Program-made: the position numbers and the translations under genes
Notes under the pieces: generated by a model
What the model was told of the DNA's origin: nothing
Database searches by the model: none
What the model saw: the letters and a program-made list of their open reading frames with translations, nothing else
Shown: piece after piece, positions 23,217 to 28,844 of the stretch
Numbering within the stretch: position 1 is the first letter of the stretch
Layout: every line of letters starts with the position of its first letter
Origin: a virus
IMG/VR virus record: IMGVR_UViG_3300047553_000208
Location: 1-40,175 of that record
Direction: 5' to 3' (one strand)
Length of the DNA stretch: 40,175 nt

Positions 23217-23447
23217 TTAATACCGAGGGTATCCATCAGGGCAACCGACTCCATCTACTAGACATGACTCGGGTATGTCCCAAACTCCCATCGCATTTGT
23301 GATTGCAAATAGCGCGGTTAGTATTAAGACATAAATCAGGATTGCCCTGACCCGTTTGCCTCGCTTATTAAGTTTTATTTTTTTCGTTTCTTTCTCGCAT
23401 ACACATAGCCACATTACTTGCCCGCAGTCATCGCAGTAATCACTCAT
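23217..23447 (-). CDS. Small membrane protein with Cys N-terminus
   Basis: The 76-residue protein starts at 23447 after AAAGGAG. It has YCDDCGQVMWLCVC, a Lys-rich stretch, then one membrane segment (AILIYVLILTALFAITNAM, about 45-63) and an outer tail with two Cys. The N-terminal Cys may bind zinc inside the cell. Candidates include superinfection exclusion or membrane sensing; unproven. Stop lies in a TATTAAGACA motif. Confidence 0.65.
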   Translation of the reverse strand: MSDYCDDCGQVMWLCVCEKETKKIKLNKRGKRVRAILIYVLILTALFAITNAMGVWDIPESCLVDGVGCPDGYPRY

Positions 23448-23632
23448 CGGTTGTACTCCTTTGCATGTGAGCATTGGTTGAGGGGGATAAGGCAGTCACC
23501 GCAGATAGTCACCTGAATCCTTGTAAGGAACTCCGATAACTTTTCCTTCACATAGAATCTGCATGTGGTTTTGTGTTGGTCATAGACATACGCATCACAC
23601 ACGATGCAGTTTTTATTTGTGTCGTAAGACAT
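23444..23632 (-). CDS. Small Cys-rich protein
   Basis: The 62-residue protein begins in a TAATG overlap at 23632. It has CIVCDAYVYD, then TCRFY, then ICGDCLIPLNQC: two C-x2-C pairs spaced as a zinc ribbon. It ends four bases into the next gene. Function unknown; one of several zinc-ribbon genes in this region. Confidence 0.65.
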   Translation of the reverse strand: MSYDTNKNCIVCDAYVYDQHKTTCRFYVKEKLSEFLTRIQVTICGDCLIPLNQCSHAKEYNR

Positions 23633-24153
23633 TACGCTACCGCCGATAGTTCTGTCTTAATACCTGAAAGAATCTGATTCAAGATTTCAAGTGTCTTGAA
23701 CTCAAGCCCGCCGATGGTGTCGTGTGACCATACATGCTCGCCTGTGACTCGTTCAATCTCCTTGCATAGCGCCTTGATTGCTGGCTCGCGCTGTTCTTTC
23801 TGGTGCTTGCGTTGTAAATGGCGGGCATACTTTGCGCCTCTGCCCCCGTCTGGTGTTGCGTAGGTTCGGCGGTGGTCTGTGGTCATTTGTGCGATGGCAT
23901 ATTGCCACTCGGTGCGGATATGGTTAAGGGCTACCCATTTTTCTTTGCCTTGGTAGTCCTGTATTAAGACATCGCGGGTGCGCCGTTCCTTTTCATATTG
24001 TGTCTTAAGTTGTGTCTCAATGATGACTACCCTGCGCCATCTGTTGCGCTGGGCTGTCTTGAAATAAGATTCTGCCCCGTTGTACTTGTCGCGCCAGTTG
24101 GCAGACTCACTCATATAGTAAGCCTTGCCTATAATTAGTTCTGCTCTTTTCAT
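23632..24153 (-). CDS. Basic hypothetical protein
   Basis: The 173-residue protein starts at 24153 (CGACAGGAGAACAGCAA before it). It is strongly basic, mostly helical, with Arg/Lys/Gln-rich stretches (FKTAQRNRWRRVVIIETQLK; YARHLQRKHQKEQREPAIK), suggesting nucleic-acid binding. No known domain. It follows structured element III and CRP-type site 2 of the leftward series at 24251. Confidence 0.65.
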   Translation of the reverse strand: MKRAELIIGKAYYMSESANWRDKYNGAESYFKTAQRNRWRRVVIIETQLKTQYEKERRTRDVLIQDYQGKEKWVALNHIRTEWQYAIAQMTTDHRRTYATPDGGRGAKYARHLQRKHQKEQREPAIKALCKEIERVTGEHVWSHDTIGGLEFKTLEILNQILSGIKTELSAVA

Positions 24154-24179
24154 TTGCTGTTCTCCTGTCGTGATAAGGC

Positions 24180-24250
24180 GGAGAGACTTTCTCTCCTACC
24201 TTGTGCCCCAATGGTTGCATGACAACCGCGCTTTCTTCAAGATTTGGGGC
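24180..24250 (-). promoter_or_regulatory. Structured leader element III
   Basis: In leftward reading, GCCCCAA (24250-24244) pairs with TTGGGGC (24211-24205). Inside is hairpin GGTTG/CAACC next to the 3' arm. After CAC and five bases comes hairpin GGAGAG-AAAGT-CTCTCC (24196-24180), then GACAGGAG and the start at 24153. It abuts the operator at 24251. Same plan as elements I, II and IV. Role unknown. Confidence 0.5.
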
Positions 24251-24266
24251 TGTGATTTTCATCACA
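24251..24266. promoter_or_regulatory. CRP/GlxR-type operator 3
   Basis: TGTGATTTTCATCACA is a perfect TGTGA-N6-TCACA site. Ten bases leftward is TTGAAG, a weaker -35-like match in the same place as TTGAC at the other sites. It overlaps the last codons of the gene ending at 24262 and directly joins structured element III. Confidence 0.6.
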
Positions 24267-24384
24267 CCTGTCTTAATACATAATGAGGCTTGACCTCTTT
24301 CTTCACCCAGCCTTTCTCCTTTGTCCAGTAATACTCGAACTCTGTCTCTTGTACCTCTACCCATGTGTAAGTGTTGTCACTCAT
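24262..24384 (-). CDS. Tiny acidic/aromatic protein
   Basis: The 40-residue protein starts at 24384 after AGAGGAGGCG and reads TWVEVQETEFEYYWTKEKG, then ends VLRQV over the TTAAGACA motif. It overlaps the previous stop (TGATG). Function unknown. Confidence 0.6.
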   Translation of the reverse strand: MSDNTYTWVEVQETEFEYYWTKEKGWVKKEVKPHYVLRQV

Positions 24385-24533
24385 CACGCCTCCTCTGTAA
24401 TCTTCACGATGGTGCAGGCTTGTTTGTTAGCCTCAAGCATGGCTTTAATCTCTGCCATCTTCTCCATGCTGTTGGTCGTGTTGAGTCCTGAAAAGGTGCC
24501 ACGCTTTGAGTAGATTTCGTATGTAATTTTCAT
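24384..24533 (-). CDS. Tiny hypothetical protein
   Basis: The 49-residue protein starts at 24533 in a TAAGACATG junction, with GAGG nine bases earlier inside the previous gene. It reads ITYEIYSKRGTFSGLN, then a helix and CTIVKITEEA: a small beta-alpha-beta shape. Function unknown. Confidence 0.6.
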   Translation of the reverse strand: MKITYEIYSKRGTFSGLNTTNSMEKMAEIKAMLEANKQACTIVKITEEA

Positions 24534-24536
24534 GTC

Positions 24537-24857
24537 TTAAGCCTCAATTCCTAGCGTTTCCTTATCGCGGGCGATTACTTCGCGGGCGATGATGTCGAAA
24601 GGTGATGAACCCATGCCGATGAGTATCTGTCTTAAGACATTAGCCCCAAACTCTGTAATTTCTTCCTCTGAGTTTTCGATTACTTGGCTCGCTAGTTGCT
24701 CGAACTGTTCGCGGATTGAGTCGCTAAGTTGTGGCATGTTGTACTTAACTCGGCGGGCTTCCTGAGTAATCTCGTCCCAACCTTCGCGGTCGTTTTCAAC
24801 CACGAGCAGATAGTCATCTGCGAATTGCTGACTTGCTGACTTTACTTCTTCTGACAT
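24537..24857 (-). CDS. Acidic helical hypothetical protein
   Basis: The 106-residue protein starts at 24857 (AGACAGGAGAAAGAA before it). It is acidic and almost all helix: YLLVVENDREGWDEITQEAR, then LSDSIREQFEQLASQVI and VLRQILIGMG. The general type is common among early genes of actinophages, without function. It follows structured element II. Confidence 0.65.
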   Translation of the reverse strand: MSEEVKSASQQFADDYLLVVENDREGWDEITQEARRVKYNMPQLSDSIREQFEQLASQVIENSEEEITEFGANVLRQILIGMGSSPFDIIAREVIARDKETLGIEA

Positions 24858-24881
24858 TTCTTTCTCCTGTCTTAATACATA

Positions 24882-24946
24882 AAGAGACTCTCTCTTCATG
24901 TAGTGCCCCGCCGAGCCTCGCTCTCGGTCGCCGTCTAGGTCGGGGC
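24882..24946 (-). promoter_or_regulatory. Structured leader element II
   Basis: Leftward, GCCCCG (24946-24941) pairs with CGGGGC (24910-24905). A 5-bp hairpin with a 7-base loop, CCGAG/CTCGG (24927-24911), abuts the 3' arm, like a T-arm stacked on an acceptor stem. CAC follows, then hairpin AAGAGA-GAG-TCTCTT (24896-24882), a TTAAGACA copy and the start at 24857. Confidence 0.5.
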
Positions 24947-24956
24947 GTTGCTCACG

Positions 24957-25085
24957 CTATGCGTGGCAATCGCACGCGCATTTCACATTGGCTATGAAAT
25001 CCGCAGGGTATCCAATCGCAGAGAGTTTTCTCTCGTCTGCGTTGCATAGGTAGTGCTTCTCTTTGTTGCACGCCTTGCTCATCAT
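24957..25085 (-). CDS. Tiny Cys-rich protein
   Basis: A 42-residue reading starts at 25085 (or the next ATG, 25082) after AAAGGAGGG, the best ribosome site in this region. It has five Cys and a late CACDCH cluster (about residues 36-41), so metal binding is likely. It is the first gene after the operator at 25153. Short length lowers confidence; function unknown. Confidence 0.6.
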   Translation of the reverse strand: MMSKACNKEKHYLCNADERKLSAIGYPADFIANVKCACDCHA

Positions 25086-25152
25086 CTGCCCTCCTTTCTC
25101 GGTCGTGGTGTCACCTTCTCATGCGGAGATTGAGCGTGTCAATCATTTCGCA

Positions 25153-25168
25153 TGTGATGTTGGTCACA
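25153..25168. promoter_or_regulatory. CRP/GlxR-type operator 2
   Basis: TGTGATGTTGGTCACA is identical to the site at 23194, including flanking bases. Ten bases leftward is TTGACA (25142-25137), a consensus -35. The gene starting at 25085 is the first downstream. No clear -10 is seen. Confidence 0.65.
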
Positions 25169-25175
25169 CCTAACC

Positions 25176-25240
25176 CTCAACTTGAGGTTGAGAGTTCGTG
25201 CCCCCGTTGGATTGTGAACCCGTACCCTGTCGGCGGGGGC
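25176..25240 (-). promoter_or_regulatory. Structured leader element IV
   Basis: Leftward, GCCCCCG (25240-25234) pairs with CGGGGGC (25206-25200). GGGTTCACAATCC inside can form a small hairpin with a seven-base loop. CAC follows, then hairpin CTCAAC-CTCAA-GTTGAG (25192-25176), then the operator at 25168. Upstream is the 14-base palindrome GTGTCTTAAGACAC (25245-25258). Confidence 0.5.
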
Positions 25241-25249
25241 TGTTGTGTC

Positions 25250-25555
25250 TTAAGACACGAGGCTCTCTTTCCATATCTCGTGAGCGATTTCTTGAGTCTC
25301 GCGGTAATCCTTCTCCGATAGTTCCGACATCAAAAGACGGCGGTTATAGGCTTCTTGGCTCGCGCCGTTGGTGCCTTTGACCCATAGGGTAATCGCCTCA
25401 TCTTGCAGGGCGGGGGCGATGAGTTTCATTAGGGCATGAAATGCCTCGCGTTCTGCCTTGTCGCCTTCTATCTGTTGAGATAGTCGCCATGTTGCAGGGG
25501 TGCCAAATCCATCTTCTTTGCGGGATTCTTCCCATTGTTCGCGGATAGTTCTCAT
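25250..25555 (-). CDS. Small helical hypothetical protein
   Basis: I place the start at ATG 25555, eight bases after CGACAGGAG; the ATG at 25561 is too close to that site. The 101-residue product is helical and charged (REQWEESRKEDGFG, REAFHALMKLIAPAL, SEKDYRETQEIAHEIW). No family recognised. It lies between structured elements I and IV. Confidence 0.65.
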   Translation of the reverse strand: MRTIREQWEESRKEDGFGTPATWRLSQQIEGDKAEREAFHALMKLIAPALQDEAITLWVKGTNGASQEAYNRRLLMSELSEKDYRETQEIAHEIWKESLVS

Positions 25556-25588
25556 GTTCATTTCTCCTGTCGTTTTATGTCTTAAGTC

Positions 25589-25659
25589 AGAGAGACTTTC
25601 TCTCTAACTCGTGCCCCCGCTAGGTCTTGAACCTGCGCCGACTTAATCGGTGCGGGGGC
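25589..25659 (-). promoter_or_regulatory. Structured leader element I
   Basis: Leftward, GCCCCCGC (25659-25652) pairs with GCGGGGGC (25620-25613). Inside are CCGA-TTAAG-TCGG and AGG-TTCAAGA-CCT, whose seven-base loop fits the tRNA T-loop pattern. CAC, then hairpin AGAGAG-AAAGT-CTCTCT (25605-25589), TTAAGACA and the ribosome site follow. On the other strand it ends in four T, but no rightward gene lies there. Confidence 0.5.
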
Positions 25660-25668
25660 TTTTCTGTC

Positions 25669-26307
25669 TTAAGCCTCGGTGAATAGCCCCTCGCATGATT
25701 CACAACGCACGCCCGCTTTGATGACTGAGGCGCTTGCGCGGATTATCTGCTCACAATCGCAAGTGGCTTTGATGAGGTTGGTGTTTCTGCCTTTCTTCTT
25801 AGCCTGCTCGCCACCAAGCGCCACCAAATCAAACGCATTTGCAAGCACCTTGAGCGCCTTGTTCCATCGCTTGGCACCAAACTCGGTCAACTCGGTTGCA
25901 GCGTGCCCCTTGCCTTTGATTTCTATGGTCTTAAGACCTAACGCCTCGGCTTGAGCCTTAAACTTTGCGTTGTGGTACTGATTCGCTGAGCAATCCTGCA
26001 CGCCGTTAGCGTGATTGAGTGAGTGCGCCACCTCGTGAAGAAGAGTCGAAAGCAACTCGGCGGGGGTTGTGAAATGCTCAAGGTTGAAAGCAATCTCGTT
26101 GAAAGATTCCTCGCCTGCCTTCCATGGTGTGGAGGGTGTGAAGTGTCCTTTTCTGCCCTTGAGGTCACGAGTCACGAGAAGAGTTGCACGAGGTGCGCCT
26201 GTCTCGGCTTTGATGATGTCGTGAGCAGATTCAAGCGCCTTGGTGATTGTTGAGAGCGCCTCGGCTTTGGTTGCCTTGCCTGCCTTGGTTGCGGTTGTTG
26301 CGGTCAT
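25669..26307 (-). CDS. SprT-like zinc metalloprotease
   Basis: I start at ATG 26307 (AGACAGGAGAAACGAC before it), giving 212 residues; a reading from 26352 lacks a ribosome site. It has TLLHEVAHSLNHANGV (HExxH zinc site, about residues 91-106) with a later Cys/His end (CDCEQIIRA and CESCEGLF), a zinc ribbon as in SprT/Spartan proteins. Such proteases can remove protein-DNA crosslinks; phage copies are common in actinophages but their target is unknown. First gene of the leftward region. Confidence 0.8.
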   Translation of the reverse strand: MTATTATKAGKATKAEALSTITKALESAHDIIKAETGAPRATLLVTRDLKGRKGHFTPSTPWKAGEESFNEIAFNLEHFTTPAELLSTLLHEVAHSLNHANGVQDCSANQYHNAKFKAQAEALGLKTIEIKGKGHAATELTEFGAKRWNKALKVLANAFDLVALGGEQAKKKGRNTNLIKATCDCEQIIRASASVIKAGVRCESCEGLFTEA

Positions 26308-26419
26308 GTCGTTTCTCCTGTCTTGAGTCTTAAGTCCTTGTGACTTAATCACTAGGAGATTTCTATCGCCTCGGATTGAGCGCGGTCAAATCCAAATGAG
26401 CGTGAGTCGAAAAAAACTT

Positions 26420-26435
26420 TGTGAGATGCATCACA
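26420..26435. promoter_or_regulatory. CRP/GlxR-type operator 4
   Basis: TGTGAGATGCATCACA is a perfect TGTGA-N6-TCACA site, 113 bases before the protease start. A TTGACC lies further leftward (about 26390), not at the ten-base distance of the other sites. A 6-bp hairpin GTCTCA-AATAG-TGAGAC (26455-26471) lies upstream. Confidence 0.6.
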
Positions 26436-26548
26436 TCGCGCCAAGCGTGAGCGTGTCTCAAATAGTGAGACGGCAAGCGGGGCAGGCTCAAGCAAGGCAG
26501 GCGATGCGGGGGGCGCGGGGCATATTGAGCGCGAGTGATTGGAGAGTG

Positions 26549-26611
26549 AAAGCCAAGCCATGACCTAGCAATCAAAGCCAAGCCCTCAAGCCCTGCAAGC
26601 AATGCCAAGCC
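26549..26611. repeat. Short AAGCC direct repeats (iteron-like)
   Basis: AAAGCCAAGCC occurs twice, 25 bases apart (26549-26559 and 26574-26584), followed by CAAGCC (26587) and CCAAGCC (26605). This lies in the non-coding gap (26308-26967) between the divergent leftward and terminase operons. Such repeats can mark an origin or a terminase/regulator binding region; neither is shown. Confidence 0.4.
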
Positions 26612-26742
26612 AGCATGGAAAGTAGATGAGTGAGCGTGCATGCTTCACCCCAGGATTGTTAAATCCGTGGTGTGTATGTGTATGTGTATCTACCCACATA
26701 ACTTTGATAGTTCTGGGGTCACTATATGCCTCTGACCAGCAC

Positions 26743-26966
26743 TTTTGCCGTAGGCAAAAAACCCGTAAAAAAACTTTGTACAAAAGTGTCCGCTAAGGAC
26801 CTTTTGGACACCTATAGTATAGTGAGAGGCGAAATAATCGGAGCCTCTCTACACACTAGCAGCGACCCTGGGGGTCGCACCCTAAGAGAAGCCCTAACCT
26901 TCGGCTTCGTTTAGACTACGCCTACGGTTAGGAGATAAGCCCGAAACTTCCTTTACTGCGTTTCGG
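26743..26966 (+). promoter_or_regulatory. Structured leader of terminase operon
   Basis: Five perfect 7-bp inverted repeats: TTTTGCC/GGCAAAA (26743), GAGAGGC/GCCTCTC (26824), GCGACCC/GGGTCGC (26862), CCTAACC/GGTTAGG (26893/26926) and CCGAAAC/GTTTCGG (26941/26960). GTGTCC/GGACAC (26786/26806) just before TATAGTATAG (26813) may be an operator and -10. AGGAG (26930) is 33 bases from the ATG; the last hairpin, if formed, leaves seven. Confidence 0.5.
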
Positions 26967-26967
26967 T

Positions 26968-28836
26968 ATGCCTATGGAGAGAAAAAGAACAACTGCTGCT
27001 AGCCATCGAAGTGATGCTATCAAGAAGCAGATTATCGAATTTTTAATGGAGGGGTACTCTGTCCAACGAGCCATGGATGCCGTTGGTCGAAGTGTCAAGA
27101 CCTACGAATACTACCGAAAGATGGACCAGGAGTTTTCCACCCAGGTAGATAAAGTCCGTAGTATGACTGCCCGTGGAGAAATTGGCGGGGCTAGAGGGGA
27201 AGTACCACCCTTCCCTGAATTCTCAGAAAAATTTTTAGGCACTAAGGTGTTCAAGCACCAGGAGCATTGGATTGACCTATTGGAGGGTAGAGAACCTTCG
27301 GATGTCCATCCTGCCATTACCCATGAACAGGGTAGCCCAGATTTATTGATTGTTAACACTCCACCAGAACACGCAAAGTCAACGACCATTACGGTCAACT
27401 ATGCGGTCTATCGGATTTGCCAGAACCCTAATATCAGAATAATGATTGTGTCTAAGACACAGGCTATGGCGCAAAAGTTCCTGCTCTCCATAAAGAACAG
27501 ACTTACGCATCCAAAGTATCAGGACTTGCAACTCACCTTTGGTCCGCCAGGGGGATTCCAAAAAGGCTCTGATTCATGGAAGCAGGACCTAATTTACCTA
27601 TCCTCTGAATCGAGAGACTCAGGCGAAAAGGACCCTACTGTACAGGCTATTGGTATCCGTGGTCATATCTACGGCGCTCGCGCTGACTTAATCATCATGG
27701 ATGACTGTGTTGACCATACCAACGCCCATGAGTACGAGAAGCAGATTGACTGGATTCAGTCCGAAGTTATGTCCCGTATTGATAACGATGGTGGTCGCCT
27801 ACTTGTAATTGGTACCCGCCTTCGCCCAAGGGACTTGTACTCAGAGTTGCGCGACCCTGTGCGCTATCCAGACGAGACTTCCCCATGGACATACTTTGCA
27901 CAACCTGCAGTTTTAGAATTTGACGAGGACCCTGAAAAATGGGTAACGCTCTGGGCTAAGACCAACATGCCACCCGTATCGGGCAATGGAGTACCTGACG
28001 AGAACGGGCTTTATAGCAAGTGGGATGGACCTGCGCTGAACAAGAAGCGCTCCCGTATATCTCCAAACCTATGGGCAATGGTTTACCAGCAACAGCAGGT
28101 ACATGAAGATTCAGCATTTCCAAGCACCGCAATCAAAGGTGTTATCAATGGCGCTCGTAACTTTGGTGTTATACCAAGAGGTAAGAACGGCGTTCGCTAC
28201 AACGGCATGGATGGATTGATTGTTGTAGCAGGGCTAGACCCAGCAGGCTCTGGCTATACCGCAGCCGTATGTCTGGCACTTGATGTTTCTACACAGAAGC
28301 GTTACCTGCTAGATGTATCTAACAAGGCAGCAATGAAGCCAGATGAAATCAGAGAACTGATTAAGGGCTGGACAGATAAATATCGAGTTTCTGAGTGGCG
28401 AGTTGAGAAGAACGCTTTTCAAACTATGTTGACTCAGGACCGTGAGGTACGGGAATACCTGTCGTCACGGGGTGCAATTTTACGCGAACATCATACGGGT
28501 CAAAACAAATGGGACACCAACTTCGGAGTTGCATCCCTGACGACCCTCTTTCACGGCTGGGAAGATGGTAGGGCGCTCATTGAGTTCCCATCAACCCATG
28601 CATCGGAAGGTTTAAAGACTCTTATTGAGCAACTTGTAACCTGGTATCCAGATGCGCCTAAGTCCCAAAAGACAGATACCGTCATGGCTTTCTGGTTCGC
28701 TGAACTTGGCTGTCGAGACAGACTTGTTAACGCCAGCAACTTTGCAAAAACACACAATCGTATGAATATGTTTCATACCAAGTACGACCAATCAAGACAA
28801 ATTACTGTTAATTTAAATGACTACAACTATTCATAG
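26968..28836 (+). CDS. terL: Terminase large subunit with N-terminal HTH
   Basis: The 622-residue protein has a helix-turn-helix-like N-terminus (IIEFLMEGYSVQRAMDAVGRS, about 22-42). Next is an ATPase with TPPEHAKST (Walker A, about 132-140) and ADLIIMDDCVD (Walker B, about 239-249), then a nuclease with AGLDPAGSG (Asp about 424) and DTVMAFWFAE near the end. It drives DNA into the procapsid and cuts it. No small terminase gene is visible nearby, so the HTH may do that job. Its start lacks a close Shine-Dalgarno sequence unless the leader hairpin folds. Confidence 0.88.
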   Translation: MPMERKRTTAASHRSDAIKKQIIEFLMEGYSVQRAMDAVGRSVKTYEYYRKMDQEFSTQVDKVRSMTARGEIGGARGEVPPFPEFSEKFLGTKVFKHQEHWIDLLEGREPSDVHPAITHEQGSPDLLIVNTPPEHAKSTTITVNYAVYRICQNPNIRIMIVSKTQAMAQKFLLSIKNRLTHPKYQDLQLTFGPPGGFQKGSDSWKQDLIYLSSESRDSGEKDPTVQAIGIRGHIYGARADLIIMDDCVDHTNAHEYEKQIDWIQSEVMSRIDNDGGRLLVIGTRLRPRDLYSELRDPVRYPDETSPWTYFAQPAVLEFDEDPEKWVTLWAKTNMPPVSGNGVPDENGLYSKWDGPALNKKRSRISPNLWAMVYQQQQVHEDSAFPSTAIKGVINGARNFGVIPRGKNGVRYNGMDGLIVVAGLDPAGSGYTAAVCLALDVSTQKRYLLDVSNKAAMKPDEIRELIKGWTDKYRVSEWRVEKNAFQTMLTQDREVREYLSSRGAILREHHTGQNKWDTNFGVASLTTLFHGWEDGRALIEFPSTHASEGLKTLIEQLVTWYPDAPKSQKTDTVMAFWFAELGCRDRLVNASNFAKTHNRMNMFHTKYDQSRQITVNLNDYNYS

Positions 28837-28844
28837 AACTGGAG

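Larger units (their letters stand above)
20812..26335. repeat. Dispersed TGTCTTAA / TTAAGACA motif field
   Basis: I count 19 exact loci of the 8-mer (either strand) here: 20812, 21137, 21224, 21652, 22062, 22236, 22609, 23213, 23324, 23653, 23964, 24001, 24269, 24533, 24628, 24868, 25246, 25578 and 25665, plus one-base variants. Full 12-base palindromes occur at 24628 and 25246. About 15 more lie in the other 34.6 kb. Many sit at gene ends, supplying a TAA stop. Confidence 0.75.

Noticed and set aside
24107-24364. 85-residue leftward frame over element III
   Set aside because: It overlaps the gene at 24262-24384, the operator and element III in a different frame and lacks a ribosome site.
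25613-25659. Real tRNA at structured element I
   Set aside because: An acceptor-like stem and T-like loop are present, but there is no anticodon arm and the T stem pairs only over three bases.
26804-26830. T7/SP6-like phage RNA polymerase promoter (TATAGTATAGTGAGAGG)
   Set aside because: The likeness is limited to TATAG-GAGAG; no single-subunit RNA polymerase gene is seen in the window.
26726-26914. 62-residue rightward reading frame before terminase
   Set aside because: No ribosome site, and it runs across four hairpins of the leader; no protein-like features.
26893-26932. Integron attC-type site
   Set aside because: The GTTRRRY core is not matched and no integrase exists.
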